A stretch of DNA of 64,000 nucleotides from contig NZ_JAKSYG010000105.1 in NCBI RefSeq assembly GCF_022829725.1, positions 1-64,000 of the forward strand, read 5' to 3'. Below, piece after piece: positions 21,622 through 30,173 of this stretch (positions are counted from its first letter, which is position 1; each line of letters begins with the position of its first letter). The position numbers and the translations under genes were made by a program. Source of the stretch: Methylobacterium sp. E-005 (GTDB lineage Bacteria > Pseudomonadota > Alphaproteobacteria > Rhizobiales > Beijerinckiaceae). Under the pieces are notes generated by a model, which was given only the letters and a program-made list of their open reading frames with translations, was not told the DNA's origin and searched no databases.

Positions 21622-23465
21622 GCGTCCGTCTCCAGCAGCGTCGCCCCCGGCGCGACCTCGCGCTCGCCCCGGGCGAGGATGCGTTCCAGTACGTCGATCC
21701 GGTCGGCCTCAGCGGGGGGCTTGTCCCAGCGGATCCGGCTGACCCGGGGGAAGCGCATCGCCACGCCCGACTTGTGCCGGGTCGAGCGCTGCACGCCCTC
21801 GAAGGCGATCTCCAGCACCAGCCCGGCCTCGCGCCCATGGGCGACCTCGCGCACCGGCCCGAACCGTTTGGTGGTGTTGTTGCGGACGTAGCGGTCGAGC
21901 TTGGCGAGCTCGGCATCGGTGAAGCCGTGATAGGCCTTGCCCACCGGAACCAGCTCGTCCCCGCCCTCGGGGGCCGCGCGCCAGACCCCGAACGTGTAGT
22001 CCGAATAGAAGGACGAGCGCTTTCCGTGGCCGCGCTGGGCGTACATCATCACGGCGTCGACCACGTGGGGCTCGCGCTTCCACTTCCACCACGGGCCCTT
22101 GGGACGGCCCGGCAGATAGGGGCTGTTGCGGCGCTTGAGCATGATGCCCTCGATCGCCTCGGCATCGTCGCCCGCCCCCACCGAGGCCGGATCGGCCCGG
22201 GCGGCGGCGAGCGCCTCCCAGTCGGCGAAGGGCACCAGCGGCGAGATGTCGACGCGGGCGTGATCGAGGCGCGTGACCAGGGCCTCCAGCTTCTCCCGCC
22301 GCTCCACGAACGGGTCGGCCCGCAGGTCGTCGCCATCGAGGGTCAGCAGGTCGTAGGCCCGCACATGGGCGGGGAACTCATCGAGGAGCTTGCCCGTCAC
22401 CGCCTTCCGGTTGAGGCGCTGCTGGAGCACGTTGAAGCTCTGGACCCGGCGCTCGCGCAGGATCAGCAACTCGCCGTCGAGGGTGCCGGTGAAGGTGATC
22501 GCCTCGGCGAGATCGGGGAACGCCCCGGTGATGTCCTCGCCGGTGCGGGAATAGATTTTTCCCACCTGCTCCCCCGCCCGGTCGCGACCGCCAACGAGCT
22601 GGACGCGGATGCCGTCCCATTTCCACTCGGCCGAGAAGGCCTCCGGCTCCAGCTTCTCCAGGTCGTCCTCTTCCTCGATCGGATGGGACAGCATCGGCGG
22701 CCGGAACGGGGCCGGGTTCAGGGTCTCGGGCCGTTCGGCCCGGCCCTCGACCCAGGCGAACAGGGTCTCGAAGGGCGGCGTGAGCCCGTGCCAGACCTCC
22801 TCGACGGCGTCGGCATCGTGGCCGCCCAGCGCGCCGACCGCCGTCTTGGCGAGCCGCGCCGAGACGCCGACGCGAAGGTTGCCGGTGACGAGCTTCAGGA
22901 GCGCCCAGCGGCCGGTCTCGTCGAGGGCGTCGAGCCAGTCCGCGAGGTGCTGGGGGAGTTCGCGCTTGGGGATGGTGGCGAGGGTTTCCACGACTTCGGC
23001 CAGGGTCGGGACGTGGGGCGGCGGGTTGTTGTGGCCGAGGCCTGCTGGCGCATCCCGGCGTGAGACAGCTGAGTTTGTCTCGCTCGGCCGCCCGGGTGTC
23101 GCGACGAGCCCCCTCTCCCGCTCGGGAGAGGGGACCTGCGCCTCATCCGGCAGTGTGAGAGCCCTGTCGCTCCCGCGATCCGGTGCCAAGGGCGTGGCGG
23201 GCCAGATCAGCGCCGTCGTCTCCGCGAGATCGCCCACGTAATTGTGCGACAGCCGGAACAGCACCGGGTCGATCCGCTCCTCCACCAGCCCCCGGATCAG
23301 CGCCGGCTTGGCCTCGCGAAAGCTCAGCGTGCCCGTCATGGCGCCCAGCGCGTAGCCGCGCTCCGGATCGGGCGTGCGGGCGAAATAATCCTGGAGCATC
23401 CGCAGCTTGGCGTTGCGGCGGGGCTCGTAGGCGAGGCGGTCGAGGAGATGGGCGAAGTCGTTCAC
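21618..23465 (-). CDS. ATP-dependent DNA ligase with an in-frame repeat-derived insert
   Basis: A 615-residue ATP-dependent ligase of the type found with an MBL-fold exonuclease (and often an Lhr helicase) in bacteria. N-terminal DNA-binding domain to about residue 240; adenylation domain with motif I AEWKWDGIRVQ (nucleophile Lys282), GTLDGELLILRE and EGIMLKRRNSPY; then an OB domain starting near KWKREPHVVDAVMMYAQRG. Residues about 94-141 (PDRGSDRALTLPDEAQVPSP onward) do not look like ligase and are encoded by a palindromic repeat, yet the frame continues through it. GTG start overlaps the exonuclease stop (GTGA). The joint role is probably DNA repair end processing and sealing. No lhr gene is present in the window. 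Confidence 0.9.
   Translation of the reverse strand: MNDFAHLLDRLAYEPRRNAKLRMLQDYFARTPDPERGYALGAMTGTLSFREAKPALIRGLVEERIDPVLFRLSHNYVGDLAETTALIWPATPLAPDRGSDRALTLPDEAQVPSPERERGLVATPGRPSETNSAVSRRDAPAGLGHNNPPPHVPTLAEVVETLATIPKRELPQHLADWLDALDETGRWALLKLVTGNLRVGVSARLAKTAVGALGGHDADAVEEVWHGLTPPFETLFAWVEGRAERPETLNPAPFRPPMLSHPIEEEDDLEKLEPEAFSAEWKWDGIRVQLVGGRDRAGEQVGKIYSRTGEDITGAFPDLAEAITFTGTLDGELLILRERRVQSFNVLQQRLNRKAVTGKLLDEFPAHVRAYDLLTLDGDDLRADPFVERREKLEALVTRLDHARVDISPLVPFADWEALAAARADPASVGAGDDAEAIEGIMLKRRNSPYLPGRPKGPWWKWKREPHVVDAVMMYAQRGHGKRSSFYSDYTFGVWRAAPEGGDELVPVGKAYHGFTDAELAKLDRYVRNNTTKRFGPVREVAHGREAGLVLEIAFEGVQRSTRHKSGVAMRFPRVSRIRWDKPPAEADRIDVLERILARGEREVAPGATLLETDA
23043..23188. repeat. Palindromic repeat embedded in the ligase coding sequence
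   Basis: The core is a perfect 11-base inverted repeat, CCCCTCTCCCG at 23110-23120 and CGGGAGAGGGG at 23123-23133, with a CT loop. Read on the minus strand, the core and flank (GCAGGTCCCCTCTCCCG, then GGGGGCTC and CCGGGCGG) match intergenic copies at about 61987-62036 and 62052-62100. The insert spans about 48 codons with no stop in the ligase frame. The boundaries are estimates from where the protein stops looking like a ligase. Confidence 0.65.
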
Positions 23466-24520
23466 GCGGCCGCCTCCGTCTCGGGGCCGGGCTCCGTGGG
23501 CGCAGGCTCGGCCTCACCGTCGTCGCCATAGCCCAACAGGTGCAGCGGCTTCGCCCGGATGCCCTGCGTCCCGCACCAGTGGACCAGCGCATCCTCCTGC
23601 CCGTGCGTCACCCAGACCTCTCCGGCGCCGGTGTCGCGGATGGTGCGGCACAGGTCCGGCCAGTCGGAATGGTCGGAGATCACCATCGGCAGCTCCACGC
23701 CCTTCTGGCGGGCCCGGGCGCGCACCCGCATCCAGCCCGAGGCGAAGCAGGTGACCGGATCGGGAAATTTCCGTGACCACAGATCCTGCATCGACGAGGG
23801 CGGACAGATCACGATCGCCCCGTGCAGATCCTTGCGCTCGGCCGCCACCACCTTCGGCGTGTCGCCGAGCGGCAGCCCCTCCTCCTTGTAGAGGGCGGTG
23901 AGCTTCTCCATCGCGCCGTGGAGATGGATCGGCCGGTCCCAGCCCTCCTCGCGCAGCAGGGCCATCACCCGCTGCGCCTTGCCCAGCGCGTAGGCGCCGA
24001 CGATGTGGGCGCGCTCCGGGAACAGCCGCACGGAGTCGAGGAGCTTGCGCACCTCGCCGCGCGTGTCGGGATGCGTGAAGACCGGCAGGCCGAAGGTCGC
24101 CTCGGTGATGAACACGTCGCAGGGCACCACCTCGAAGGGCAGGCAGGTGGGATCCGGCGCGCGCTTGTAATCGCCCGAGACCACCACCCGGGCGCCCTCC
24201 CGCTCGATCGCGATCTGCGCCGAGCCAAGGACATGGCCCGCGGGGGCGAAGCGCACGGTGACGTCGCCGACGCGGATGTCTTCGCCCAGACGCGCCTCCT
24301 GCCGATGTTCGCAGAAGTCCGCGCCGTAGCGCACCGCCATGATCCGCAGGGTCTCGGGCGTCGCCAGCACGTGGACGTGGCCCGAGCGGGCATGGTCGGC
24401 ATGGCCATGGGTGATCAGCGCGCGCTCCACCGGCCAGGTCGGATCGACATGGAAGCCTCCGAGGGGGCAGTAGAGACCCTCGCGGGTCAGGGTCAGGAGA
24501 TCGCTGGCGCGTATCGGCAT
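23462..24520 (-). CDS. Ligase-associated DNA exonuclease (metallo-beta-lactamase fold)
   Basis: A 352-residue beta-CASP/MBL-fold nuclease. Metal ligands are visible in ITHGHADHARSGHV and in APAGHVLGSAQIAI, then VSGDYKR provides the bridging Asp. The later segment (YALGKAQRVMALLREEGWD) and VISDHSDWPDL with the final EVWVTHGQEDALVHW complete the pattern shared with the SNM1/Pso2-like 'ligase-associated' exonucleases. It should trim DNA ends before sealing. It is the first gene of the coupled set with the ligase and YjbQ, and runs divergently from the methyltransferase gene 69 bases away. The acidic C-terminal tail is probably disordered. Confidence 0.88.
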   Translation of the reverse strand: MPIRASDLLTLTREGLYCPLGGFHVDPTWPVERALITHGHADHARSGHVHVLATPETLRIMAVRYGADFCEHRQEARLGEDIRVGDVTVRFAPAGHVLGSAQIAIEREGARVVVSGDYKRAPDPTCLPFEVVPCDVFITEATFGLPVFTHPDTRGEVRKLLDSVRLFPERAHIVGAYALGKAQRVMALLREEGWDRPIHLHGAMEKLTALYKEEGLPLGDTPKVVAAERKDLHGAIVICPPSSMQDLWSRKFPDPVTCFASGWMRVRARARQKGVELPMVISDHSDWPDLCRTIRDTGAGEVWVTHGQEDALVHWCGTQGIRAKPLHLLGYGDDGEAEPAPTEPGPETEAAA

Positions 24521-24588
24521 CGGGTCCGTGCTGCCGGTGGAGTCCGCCGGTGGCCCCGATAGAGTGGCGCCCCCGAACCGGCAGACGC

Positions 24589-25536
24589 ATGGCCCCGCAG
24601 CACAGTTCCGGCGATCTCCTCGCCGACCGCCGCTATCGCTACGCGGAGGCCTGCCTGGACGAGGGCGACCACGCGGCCGCCGCGGATCTCGCCGAGCAGG
24701 TTCTGGAGATCACCCCGCGCTACGCCCCGGCCTGGCTGCTGCTCGGCCGGGCGCGGGAGGGGCTTTCCGCATCGCGCGGCGACCCGGCGCTGCGCGACGC
24801 CGCGGCCCGGGCCTATGCCTGCGCCCTCGACATCGACCCGGACGATACGCTGGGCGTCCGGGCCCAGCTCGTCCGTCTGGGTGCGGGCGATGGCCTCCCG
24901 GCCCTCTCCCCCGCCTACTTGAAGGCCCTGTTCGACGGCTACGCACCGCGCTTCGAGCGCCATCTGGTCGGGGGCCTCGCCTATATCGGCCCGGATTTGG
25001 TCCGCGACGCCCTCCCCCGCCTGCCCGAGCGCTTCGGCACGGCCCTCGATCTCGGTTGCGGCACCGGCCTGATGGGCGCGGCGATCCGTGAGCGGGTCGA
25101 TCACCTGACGGGCGTCGACCTCTCGCCGGCCATGCTGGCCCTGGCGCGCGCCAAGACGTGGCAGGGCCGCCCGCTCTACGACCGCCTCGTCGAGGGCGAA
25201 CTCGGTGCGTTCCTGACGGGAGAACCGGAAAACTCCGCCCACCTCTGCCTCGCCGCCGATGTGCTGATCTACGTGGCGGATCTCGGCCCCGTCCTGGCGG
25301 GGATCGGCCGCGCCCTGCGGCCGGGCGGGCTCGCGGCCTTCACGGTGCAGTCCCATGACGGGACCGGTGCGATCCTGGGCGCCGATGGGCGCTACGCCCA
25401 TGCCGATTCCCACATCGCGGAGGCCGCGACTGCTGCCGGCCTCGAAATCCTCACCCTGCGTTCGGCCGGGGTCCGGCGGGAGGCCGGACGGCCGGTGCCG
25501 GGCCGCGTCGTTGTGTTACGCCGCACCGCGGCATGA
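24589..25536 (+). CDS. TPR-containing class I SAM-dependent methyltransferase
   Basis: A 315-residue protein. The N-terminal third is a helical repeat of TPR type (YRYAEACLDEGDHAAAADLA and PAWLLLGRARE). The second part is a class I methyltransferase: the SAM-binding loop LDLGCGTGLMGAAI at about 158, followed by GVDLSPAMLALARAK and LAADVLIYVADLGPVLAGI. The conserved LFDGYAPRFERHLVGGLAY phrase before it is typical of this predicted-methyltransferase subfamily. The substrate is unknown. The inner ATG is chosen since the upstream 13 codons overlap the likely promoter of the divergent exonuclease gene. Confidence 0.85.
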   Translation: MAPQHSSGDLLADRRYRYAEACLDEGDHAAAADLAEQVLEITPRYAPAWLLLGRAREGLSASRGDPALRDAAARAYACALDIDPDDTLGVRAQLVRLGAGDGLPALSPAYLKALFDGYAPRFERHLVGGLAYIGPDLVRDALPRLPERFGTALDLGCGTGLMGAAIRERVDHLTGVDLSPAMLALARAKTWQGRPLYDRLVEGELGAFLTGEPENSAHLCLAADVLIYVADLGPVLAGIGRALRPGGLAAFTVQSHDGTGAILGADGRYAHADSHIAEAATAAGLEILTLRSAGVRREAGRPVPGRVVVLRRTAA

Positions 25537-25603
25537 AACGGCTGCGCTATTCGTCCATAGTCAGTCGGTCGCGACGGGTGCGGCCGCTGTATCGGGGAAC
25601 AGC

Positions 25604-26398
25604 ATGGCGGATTATGGCAATCGGACGGGCCTCGGCACACCGGAGCACAAGCCCGAACCGCCCGCCGACAAGTCCTTTCCGGCCGATCCGCGGAGCCGCA
25701 TCCCCTTCGCCATCGCCCTGGCCATGCTGGCGGGCTGCGCCGATTCCATCGGCTTCCTGGAATTCTCGCAGCTCTTCATGTCGTTCATGTCGGGTAACAC
25801 CACGCGCTTCGGCGTGGCGGTGGCCAATGCCGACTGGGAGAACGTCACCCGGGTCGCCAGCACGATCTGCATCTTCTGCTTCGGCGCGTTCCTGGGCACG
25901 CTGATCGCCGCCTGGGTCGGGCGCTGGCGCTTGGCCGTGCTGCTGACCCTTCAGGCACTGCTGCTGGCGGGCGGGCTCCTGATGCCCTGGGGCACCTTCG
26001 CGTATCCGCTCCACGCCTATCCGATCGTGCTGGCGCTGGGGCTCCAGAACGCGACGCTCCAGGACGAGGGCGGCCGCTCCATCGCGCTGACCTACGTCAC
26101 CGGCGCGGTGGTACGCTTCGGCACCGGCTGCGCCAACCTGCTGCTCGGGACGGTGGCGCCGTCATTCTGGATCCAGGCGCCGCTCTGGGCCGGGCTCAGC
26201 ACCGGCGCCGTGCTCGGCGGCCTGCTCGACCTGCGCTACGGCGAATCGGCCTTCCTGTTCCCGGCTGCCCTGGCGGCGATCCTGGCGCTGATCGCGATCG
26301 CCCTGACCATCGCCCGGCCGGGCAGCACCCTGGTGGCGGGCTCGTCGCCCGCCCCCGACGCGAACCCGAAGGCCGCGGTGATCGACGCGATCCATTGA
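25604..26398 (+). CDS. YoaK family (DUF1275) membrane protein
   Basis: A 264-residue integral membrane protein with six predicted helices. Family signatures are LAGCADSIGFLEF at the first helix, FMSFMSGNTTRFG directly after it, and LGLQNATLQDEGGRSIALTYVTGA in the middle. It lies in the cytoplasmic membrane; the function of DUF1275 proteins is not established, although transport has been proposed. The ATG at 25604 is preceded by GGGGAACAGC. It follows the methyltransferase gene by 67 bases on the same strand. The longer upstream frame overlaps that gene out of frame and is not used. Confidence 0.88.
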   Translation: MADYGNRTGLGTPEHKPEPPADKSFPADPRSRIPFAIALAMLAGCADSIGFLEFSQLFMSFMSGNTTRFGVAVANADWENVTRVASTICIFCFGAFLGTLIAAWVGRWRLAVLLTLQALLLAGGLLMPWGTFAYPLHAYPIVLALGLQNATLQDEGGRSIALTYVTGAVVRFGTGCANLLLGTVAPSFWIQAPLWAGLSTGAVLGGLLDLRYGESAFLFPAALAAILALIAIALTIARPGSTLVAGSSPAPDANPKAAVIDAIH

Positions 26399-26456
26399 GG
26401 CATCCGGGCGAAGGCCGCGGCGCGCCGGCGTTCCGCGACCTTCGCCCTGTTGCGGC

Positions 26457-26903
26457 TCACGCGGCCGCGAAGGCATCCCGCGCGATGCCGATGGCGTTGA
26501 GCGCCGCCGGAAAGCCGGCATACGGGATCATCTGCATCACCGTCTCGACGATCTCCTGGCGCGAGGCCCCGACGCGCAGGGCCGCCTGCATATGGACCTT
26601 CAGCTGCGGCGCGGCCGTGCCCATGGCGGTCAGGGCCGCCACCGTGGCGAGTTCCCGCGTCTTCACGTCGAGGCCCGGGCGCGCGAACACGTCGCCATAG
26701 GCGAACTCGACGATGTAGCGGCCGAGGTCGGGGGCGATGTCGTTGAGGCTCTCAATGACCGCCGCGCCCTGCGGCCCGCTGATGGCCCGGAGCTGGTCGA
26801 GCCCACGCTGGTAGCGATCCTGTGTTGCCGATCCGTCAGACGATTCTTCGGCCGGCGGAAGCGCCGCCGCGCCGGCCACCACGGTAGCTTGATCGACCCT
26901 CAT
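26457..26903 (-). CDS. Carboxymuconolactone decarboxylase family protein
   Basis: A 148-residue AhpD-like helical protein. The core (DVKTRELATVAALTAMGTAA, LKVHMQAALRVGASRQEIVE and QMIPYAGFPAALNAI) matches the carboxymuconolactone decarboxylase family. There is no CxxC motif, so it is of the decarboxylase type rather than the peroxidase AhpD type. It may act on a lactone or be an accessory detoxifying protein; the substrate is unknown. The ATG overlaps the stop of the upstream MerR regulator (ATGA), so both are made from one transcript under the promoter at 27296-27326. Confidence 0.88.
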   Translation of the reverse strand: MRVDQATVVAGAAALPPAEESSDGSATQDRYQRGLDQLRAISGPQGAAVIESLNDIAPDLGRYIVEFAYGDVFARPGLDVKTRELATVAALTAMGTAAPQLKVHMQAALRVGASRQEIVETVMQMIPYAGFPAALNAIGIARDAFAAA

Positions 26904-27271
26904 TGGCTGTCTCCCCTTTGGGTTTCGCGATCGCGGTAATGTGCGATCTTCGCGTCGAGCGCCGCGATCAGAGCGCGAAGCTCCTCCTGACGCGCGACGA
27001 GGGCGGACCGGTGCGCCTCCAGCATGGTGCGCCGGGCACCGAGGGTGGCGTCGCCCTCCGAGCGCAGGCGGCTGTAGGCGAGCCGCTCACGGATCGGCAT
27101 GTCCATGGCCTGGAGCTTCCCGAGGAAGCACGCCCAGGCGAGGTCGTCCGCCCCGTAGCTGCGCCGTCCGCCGCCGTCGCGGGCGGTGCGCGGCAGCAAG
27201 CCGATCCGCTCGTAGTAGCGGAGGGTATCGATGCTGAGGCCGCTGCGTCTGGAGGAGTCGCTGATCTTCAT
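26900..27271 (-). CDS. MerR-family transcriptional regulator
   Basis: A 123-residue MerR-type activator. The winged helix starts MKISDSSRRSGLSIDTLRYY and continues ERIGLLPRTARDGGGRRSYG; a C-terminal coiled coil (ALVARQEELRALIAALDAKI) gives the dimer. There are no Cys residues to bind metal, so it belongs to the non-metal group that is often paired with small oxidoreductases or detoxifying enzymes. A GTG two codons upstream is possible, but the ATG at 27271 fits the family start. A MerR-style promoter with a 19-base spacer lies just upstream, implying autoregulation of merR and the following CMD gene. Confidence 0.88.
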   Translation of the reverse strand: MKISDSSRRSGLSIDTLRYYERIGLLPRTARDGGGRRSYGADDLAWACFLGKLQAMDMPIRERLAYSRLRSEGDATLGARRTMLEAHRSALVARQEELRALIAALDAKIAHYRDRETQRGDSQ

Positions 27272-27295
27272 CGGCACGATTCGCTGCGCCGATGC

Positions 27296-27326
27296 GGTCT
27301 ACTTGCTGGAGCGCACTCCAGGTCAA
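27296..27326 (-). promoter_or_regulatory. MerR-type promoter with palindromic operator in the spacer
   Basis: On the minus strand a -35 TTGACC (27321-27326) and a -10 TAGACC (27296-27301) are 19 bases apart, longer than usual for sigma-70. The spacer contains the inverted repeat CTGGAG-N4-CTCCAG at 27306-27321. An over-long spacer with a centred palindrome is the classical layout of promoters controlled by MerR regulators, and it points at the merR-CMD pair whose first codon is about 25 bases downstream. Confidence 0.65.
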
Positions 27327-27390
27327 GGGCCCCCGTCGCGGCGGCTTCGTCGAACCACGACAGCGCTGGAACCGGCATCCGAAAGCGTGG

Positions 27391-27822
27391 TCAGCCCTCG
27401 GAATCCCGGACGTTGCCCCGCCCCTGCTTGATCGTGGCGCGGTTCTTCTTGGCGCCGATGCGCCGCTCCTGCGAGCCCCGGGTGGGCTTCGTCGGCCGGC
27501 GGATCGGGGGCGGGGGCTTGGCGGCCTCCGCCACGAGGTCGACGAGGCGCTGGAGGATCTCGGCCCGGTTGCGCTCCTGCGTGCGATGCCGCTGCCCGGT
27601 GAGCACGAGGACGCCGTCCTTGGTCATCCGCCGCCCGGCGAGCCGCACCATGTTGGCCTTGACCCGCTCGTCGATGGAGGGCGAGGCGAGGACCGGCCAG
27701 CGGAGTTGCACCGCCGTCTCGACCTTGTTGACGTTCTGGCCGCCCGCCCCGGAGGCGCGCAGGAACGACATCTCGATCTCGTCATCCGCGATGGCGATGC
27801 GCGGCGTCACCCGCAACGACAT
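27391..27822 (-). CDS. arfB: Peptidyl-tRNA hydrolase ArfB (ribosome rescue)
   Basis: A 143-residue class I release-factor-like protein. The catalytic GGQ lies in RASGAGGQNVNKVET, followed by the domain sequence AVQLRWPVLASPSIDERVKA. The C-terminal tail is basic (RRPTKPTRGSQERRIGAKK and KNRATIKQGRG), as needed to enter the empty mRNA channel of stalled ribosomes. It hydrolyses peptidyl-tRNA on non-stop complexes independently of tmRNA. Length matches YaeJ/ArfB. It is a single gene between merR and bolA on the minus strand, with a gap of about 120 bases on each side. Confidence 0.93.
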   Translation of the reverse strand: MSLRVTPRIAIADDEIEMSFLRASGAGGQNVNKVETAVQLRWPVLASPSIDERVKANMVRLAGRRMTKDGVLVLTGQRHRTQERNRAEILQRLVDLVAEAAKPPPPIRRPTKPTRGSQERRIGAKKNRATIKQGRGNVRDSEG

Positions 27823-27943
27823 GGCGGCCTCCGGAAGCCTTTGTCACCGGCGCAGGCGGGAATGCAGAAACGGACCAGGATCGCCATATCGTCTCTCGTG
27901 ATCCCCGGATCGTCATCCCCAACGGTGTCGGCGCCCCCGGGGT

Positions 27944-28240
27944 TCAGGCCGCCTCGTCCGGCGTGCGCGCCCGCACCGCGAGGGCGTGGAGCCCGCGCGT
28001 GAACGCCTCCTCCATCAGCGCGTTCACCAAGCGGTGCCGCTCGACGCGGCTCTTGCCCGCGAAGGCGGAGGCGACGATGTCGAGCCGGTAATGCGTTTCG
28101 CCCCCCGGGCGGGCCCCGGAATGGCCCGCATGCAGGTGCGACTCGTCGATCACGTCGAGCCGCTCCGGCGCCAGTTGCTCCCGCAGCCGCGCCTCCATCC
28201 AGTCCCGGAGCGTACCGCCCCCGTTCGCCCCGTCCGCCAT
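27944..28240 (-). CDS. bolA: BolA family protein
   Basis: A 98-residue BolA-like protein. The family core is LAPERLDVIDESHLHAGHSG, then THYRLDIVASAFAGKSRVER and HRLVNALMEEAF. The conserved His of SRVERHRLVN and the HLHAGH region are the residues that coordinate Fe-S clusters with monothiol glutaredoxins. It acts in iron-sulfur homeostasis or stress regulation. It is divergent from the J-domain gene upstream of cobS, an arrangement that recurs in alphaproteobacteria. The start ATG at 28240 lies 100 bases from the divergent start. Confidence 0.92.
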   Translation of the reverse strand: MADGANGGGTLRDWMEARLREQLAPERLDVIDESHLHAGHSGARPGGETHYRLDIVASAFAGKSRVERHRLVNALMEEAFTRGLHALAVRARTPDEAA

Positions 28241-28340
28241 CGCGTCGCGTCCCTCTCATCCGTCAAGCCCGATCCCGCGCATGCGTCATCAGGCCCGACA
28301 CCCTTGTGTCTCAGGTCCGCCCCCTCATAATCGGCCCGTC

Positions 28341-28964
28341 ATGGATCTCAACTCGCGCCTGTTCGACAGCATCCGGATCAAACCGTCCTGCGACGAGCCG
28401 AAGGCCGCGGCCGAGGGCGTCTGCGAGAGTCCGGGCTGCGCGCAGCCGGGACTCTATCGGGCGCCGAAGGGCCGGAAGGCGGAGGGCCAGTACTGGCGCT
28501 TCTGCATCGATCACGTCCGGGCCTACAACGCGACCTACAATTACTTCGACGGCATGAACGACGCCGCCGTGCAGGCCTACCAGAAGGATGCGATCATCGG
28601 TCATCGCCCGACCTGGGCGATGGGCGTGAACAAGAGTGGCCAGGCCAAGCCGGCGGACGAGCCGGCCCGCGACTGGGCCTATGTCGATCCGCTCGGCATC
28701 CTGCGTGGCGAGGGCGTCGGCGACACGCGCCGCCGCGCCCGCCAGCCCGAGCCGGAAAAGCCACGCCACTCGGCGACGGTGCGCCGGGCGCTGGACGTGA
28801 TGGGGCTCGAAGAGGGCGCCGACACCGCCTCCATCAAGGCGCAGTACAAGGTGCTGGTGAAGCGCTTCCACCCCGACGCCAATGGCGGCGACCGCTCCTT
28901 CGAGGAGCGGCTGCGCGACATCATCCGCGCCCACGACGTGCTCCGGGCCGCCGGCCTCTGCTGA
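28341..28964 (+). CDS. J-domain (DnaJ-like) protein
   Basis: A 207-residue cytosolic protein with the J domain at its C-terminus: ALDVMGLEEGADTASIKAQY, then VLVKRFHPDANGGDR carrying the HPD tripeptide that stimulates DnaK. The N-terminal half has a conserved alphaproteobacterial region with a possible metal-binding pair of Cys (GVCESPGCAQPGLYRAPKG) and FCIDHVRAYNATYNYFDGM. It is not a full DnaJ since the Gly/Phe and zinc-finger regions are absent. It precedes cobS by 208 bases; the order bolA, J-protein, cobS, cobT is common in this class, though a direct link with cobalt chelation is not shown. Confidence 0.9.
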   Translation: MDLNSRLFDSIRIKPSCDEPKAAAEGVCESPGCAQPGLYRAPKGRKAEGQYWRFCIDHVRAYNATYNYFDGMNDAAVQAYQKDAIIGHRPTWAMGVNKSGQAKPADEPARDWAYVDPLGILRGEGVGDTRRRARQPEPEKPRHSATVRRALDVMGLEEGADTASIKAQYKVLVKRFHPDANGGDRSFEERLRDIIRAHDVLRAAGLC

Positions 28965-29172
28965 CCGGCACGATGCATGCACGTCGGTTCTATCTCCCCA
29001 TAGGGAAAACCACGCCGCGCAGCCCTATATGGTGTCCAGGCCGGTCGGTGGCGCGGGAACGCGCCGCCGTCTAAGAATGGCTCCGCCCCGCCGCGGAGGC
29101 CCGGCTCGACGTTCTTCCGCGCGGATGTTCCACTGTTAGGGAGTGGAGCGTCCGCGCCTTACGAGGTTCCGA

Positions 29173-30156
29173 ATGCGCTCTGACGACACGCCCGCCCGGC
29201 TCCCCGACCGCACCGTCTCCGTCCGTGAGGTCTTCGGCATCGACCTCGACCTCAAGGTCCCGGCCTATGCGGAGTCCGAGGAGCACGTCCCCGATCTCGA
29301 CCCCGACTACATCTTCGACCGGGAGACGACGCTGGCGATCCTGGCCGGCTTCGCGCGCAACCGCCGCGTGATGGTCACCGGCTATCACGGCACCGGCAAG
29401 TCGACCCATATCGAGCAGGTCGCGGCCCGGCTGAACTGGCCGTGCATCCGCATCAACCTCGACAGCCACGTCTCGCGCATCGATCTCGTCGGCAAGGACG
29501 CGATCGTCCTGCAGGACGGCAAGCAGGTCACCGCCTTCCAGGACGGCATCCTGCCCTGGGCGCTGCAGAACAACGTCGCGCTGGTGTTCGACGAGTACGA
29601 TGCCGGCCGCCCGGACGTGATGTTCGTGATCCAGCGCGTGCTGGAGCTGTCGGGCCGCCTGACGCTGCTCGATCAGAAGCGCGTGATCCGCCCCCACCCG
29701 GCCTTCCGGCTGTTCGCCACCGCCAACACGGTGGGGCTGGGCGACACGTCCGGCCTCTATCACGGCACGCAGCAGATCAACCAGGGTCAGATGGACCGCT
29801 GGTCGATCGTCACGACGCTGAACTACCTGCCGCATGACCGCGAGGTCGACATCGTCCTGTCGAAGGCGACGCACTACCGGGGCGATCAGGGCCGCGACAT
29901 CGTCAACCGGATGGTGCGCGTGGCGGATCTCACCCGCAACGCCTTCATGAACGGCGACCTCTCCACCGTCATGAGCCCGCGCACGGTGATCACCTGGGCC
30001 GAGAACGCCGACATCTTCAAGGATATCGGCTTCGCCTTCCGGGTGACCTTCCTCAACAAGTGCGACGAGCTGGAGCGGACGCTGGTGGCCGAGTTCTACC
30101 AGCGCGCCTTCGGCAAGGAGCTGCCCGAGAGCGCGGTGAACGTCGCGCTGAGCTGA
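29173..30156 (+). CDS. cobS: Cobaltochelatase AAA+ subunit CobS
   Basis: A 327-residue AAA+ ATPase, close to the usual CobS length. Marks: [20 protein letters not shown] at the N-terminus, Walker [14 protein letters not shown] near residue 75, Walker [17 protein letters not shown], and [20 protein letters not shown] as sensor region. With CobT and CobN it forms the aerobic ATP-dependent cobaltochelatase that inserts Co(II) into hydrogenobyrinic acid diamide in vitamin B12 synthesis. CobN is not in the window. The ATG at 29173 is used; the frame extends ten codons further without similarity. It is separated from cobT by a DUF29 gene. Confidence 0.93.
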   Translation: MRSDDTPARLPDRTVSVREVFGIDLDLKVPAYAESEEHVPDLDPDYIFDRETTLAILAGFARNRRVMVTGYHGTGKSTHIEQVAARLNWPCIRINLDSHVSRIDLVGKDAIVLQDGKQVTAFQDGILPWALQNNVALVFDEYDAGRPDVMFVIQRVLELSGRLTLLDQKRVIRPHPAFRLFATANTVGLGDTSGLYHGTQQINQGQMDRWSIVTTLNYLPHDREVDIVLSKATHYRGDQGRDIVNRMVRVADLTRNAFMNGDLSTVMSPRTVITWAENADIFKDIGFAFRVTFLNKCDELERTLVAEFYQRAFGKELPESAVNVALS

Positions 30157-30173
30157 CCCGCATGGAGGACGCA

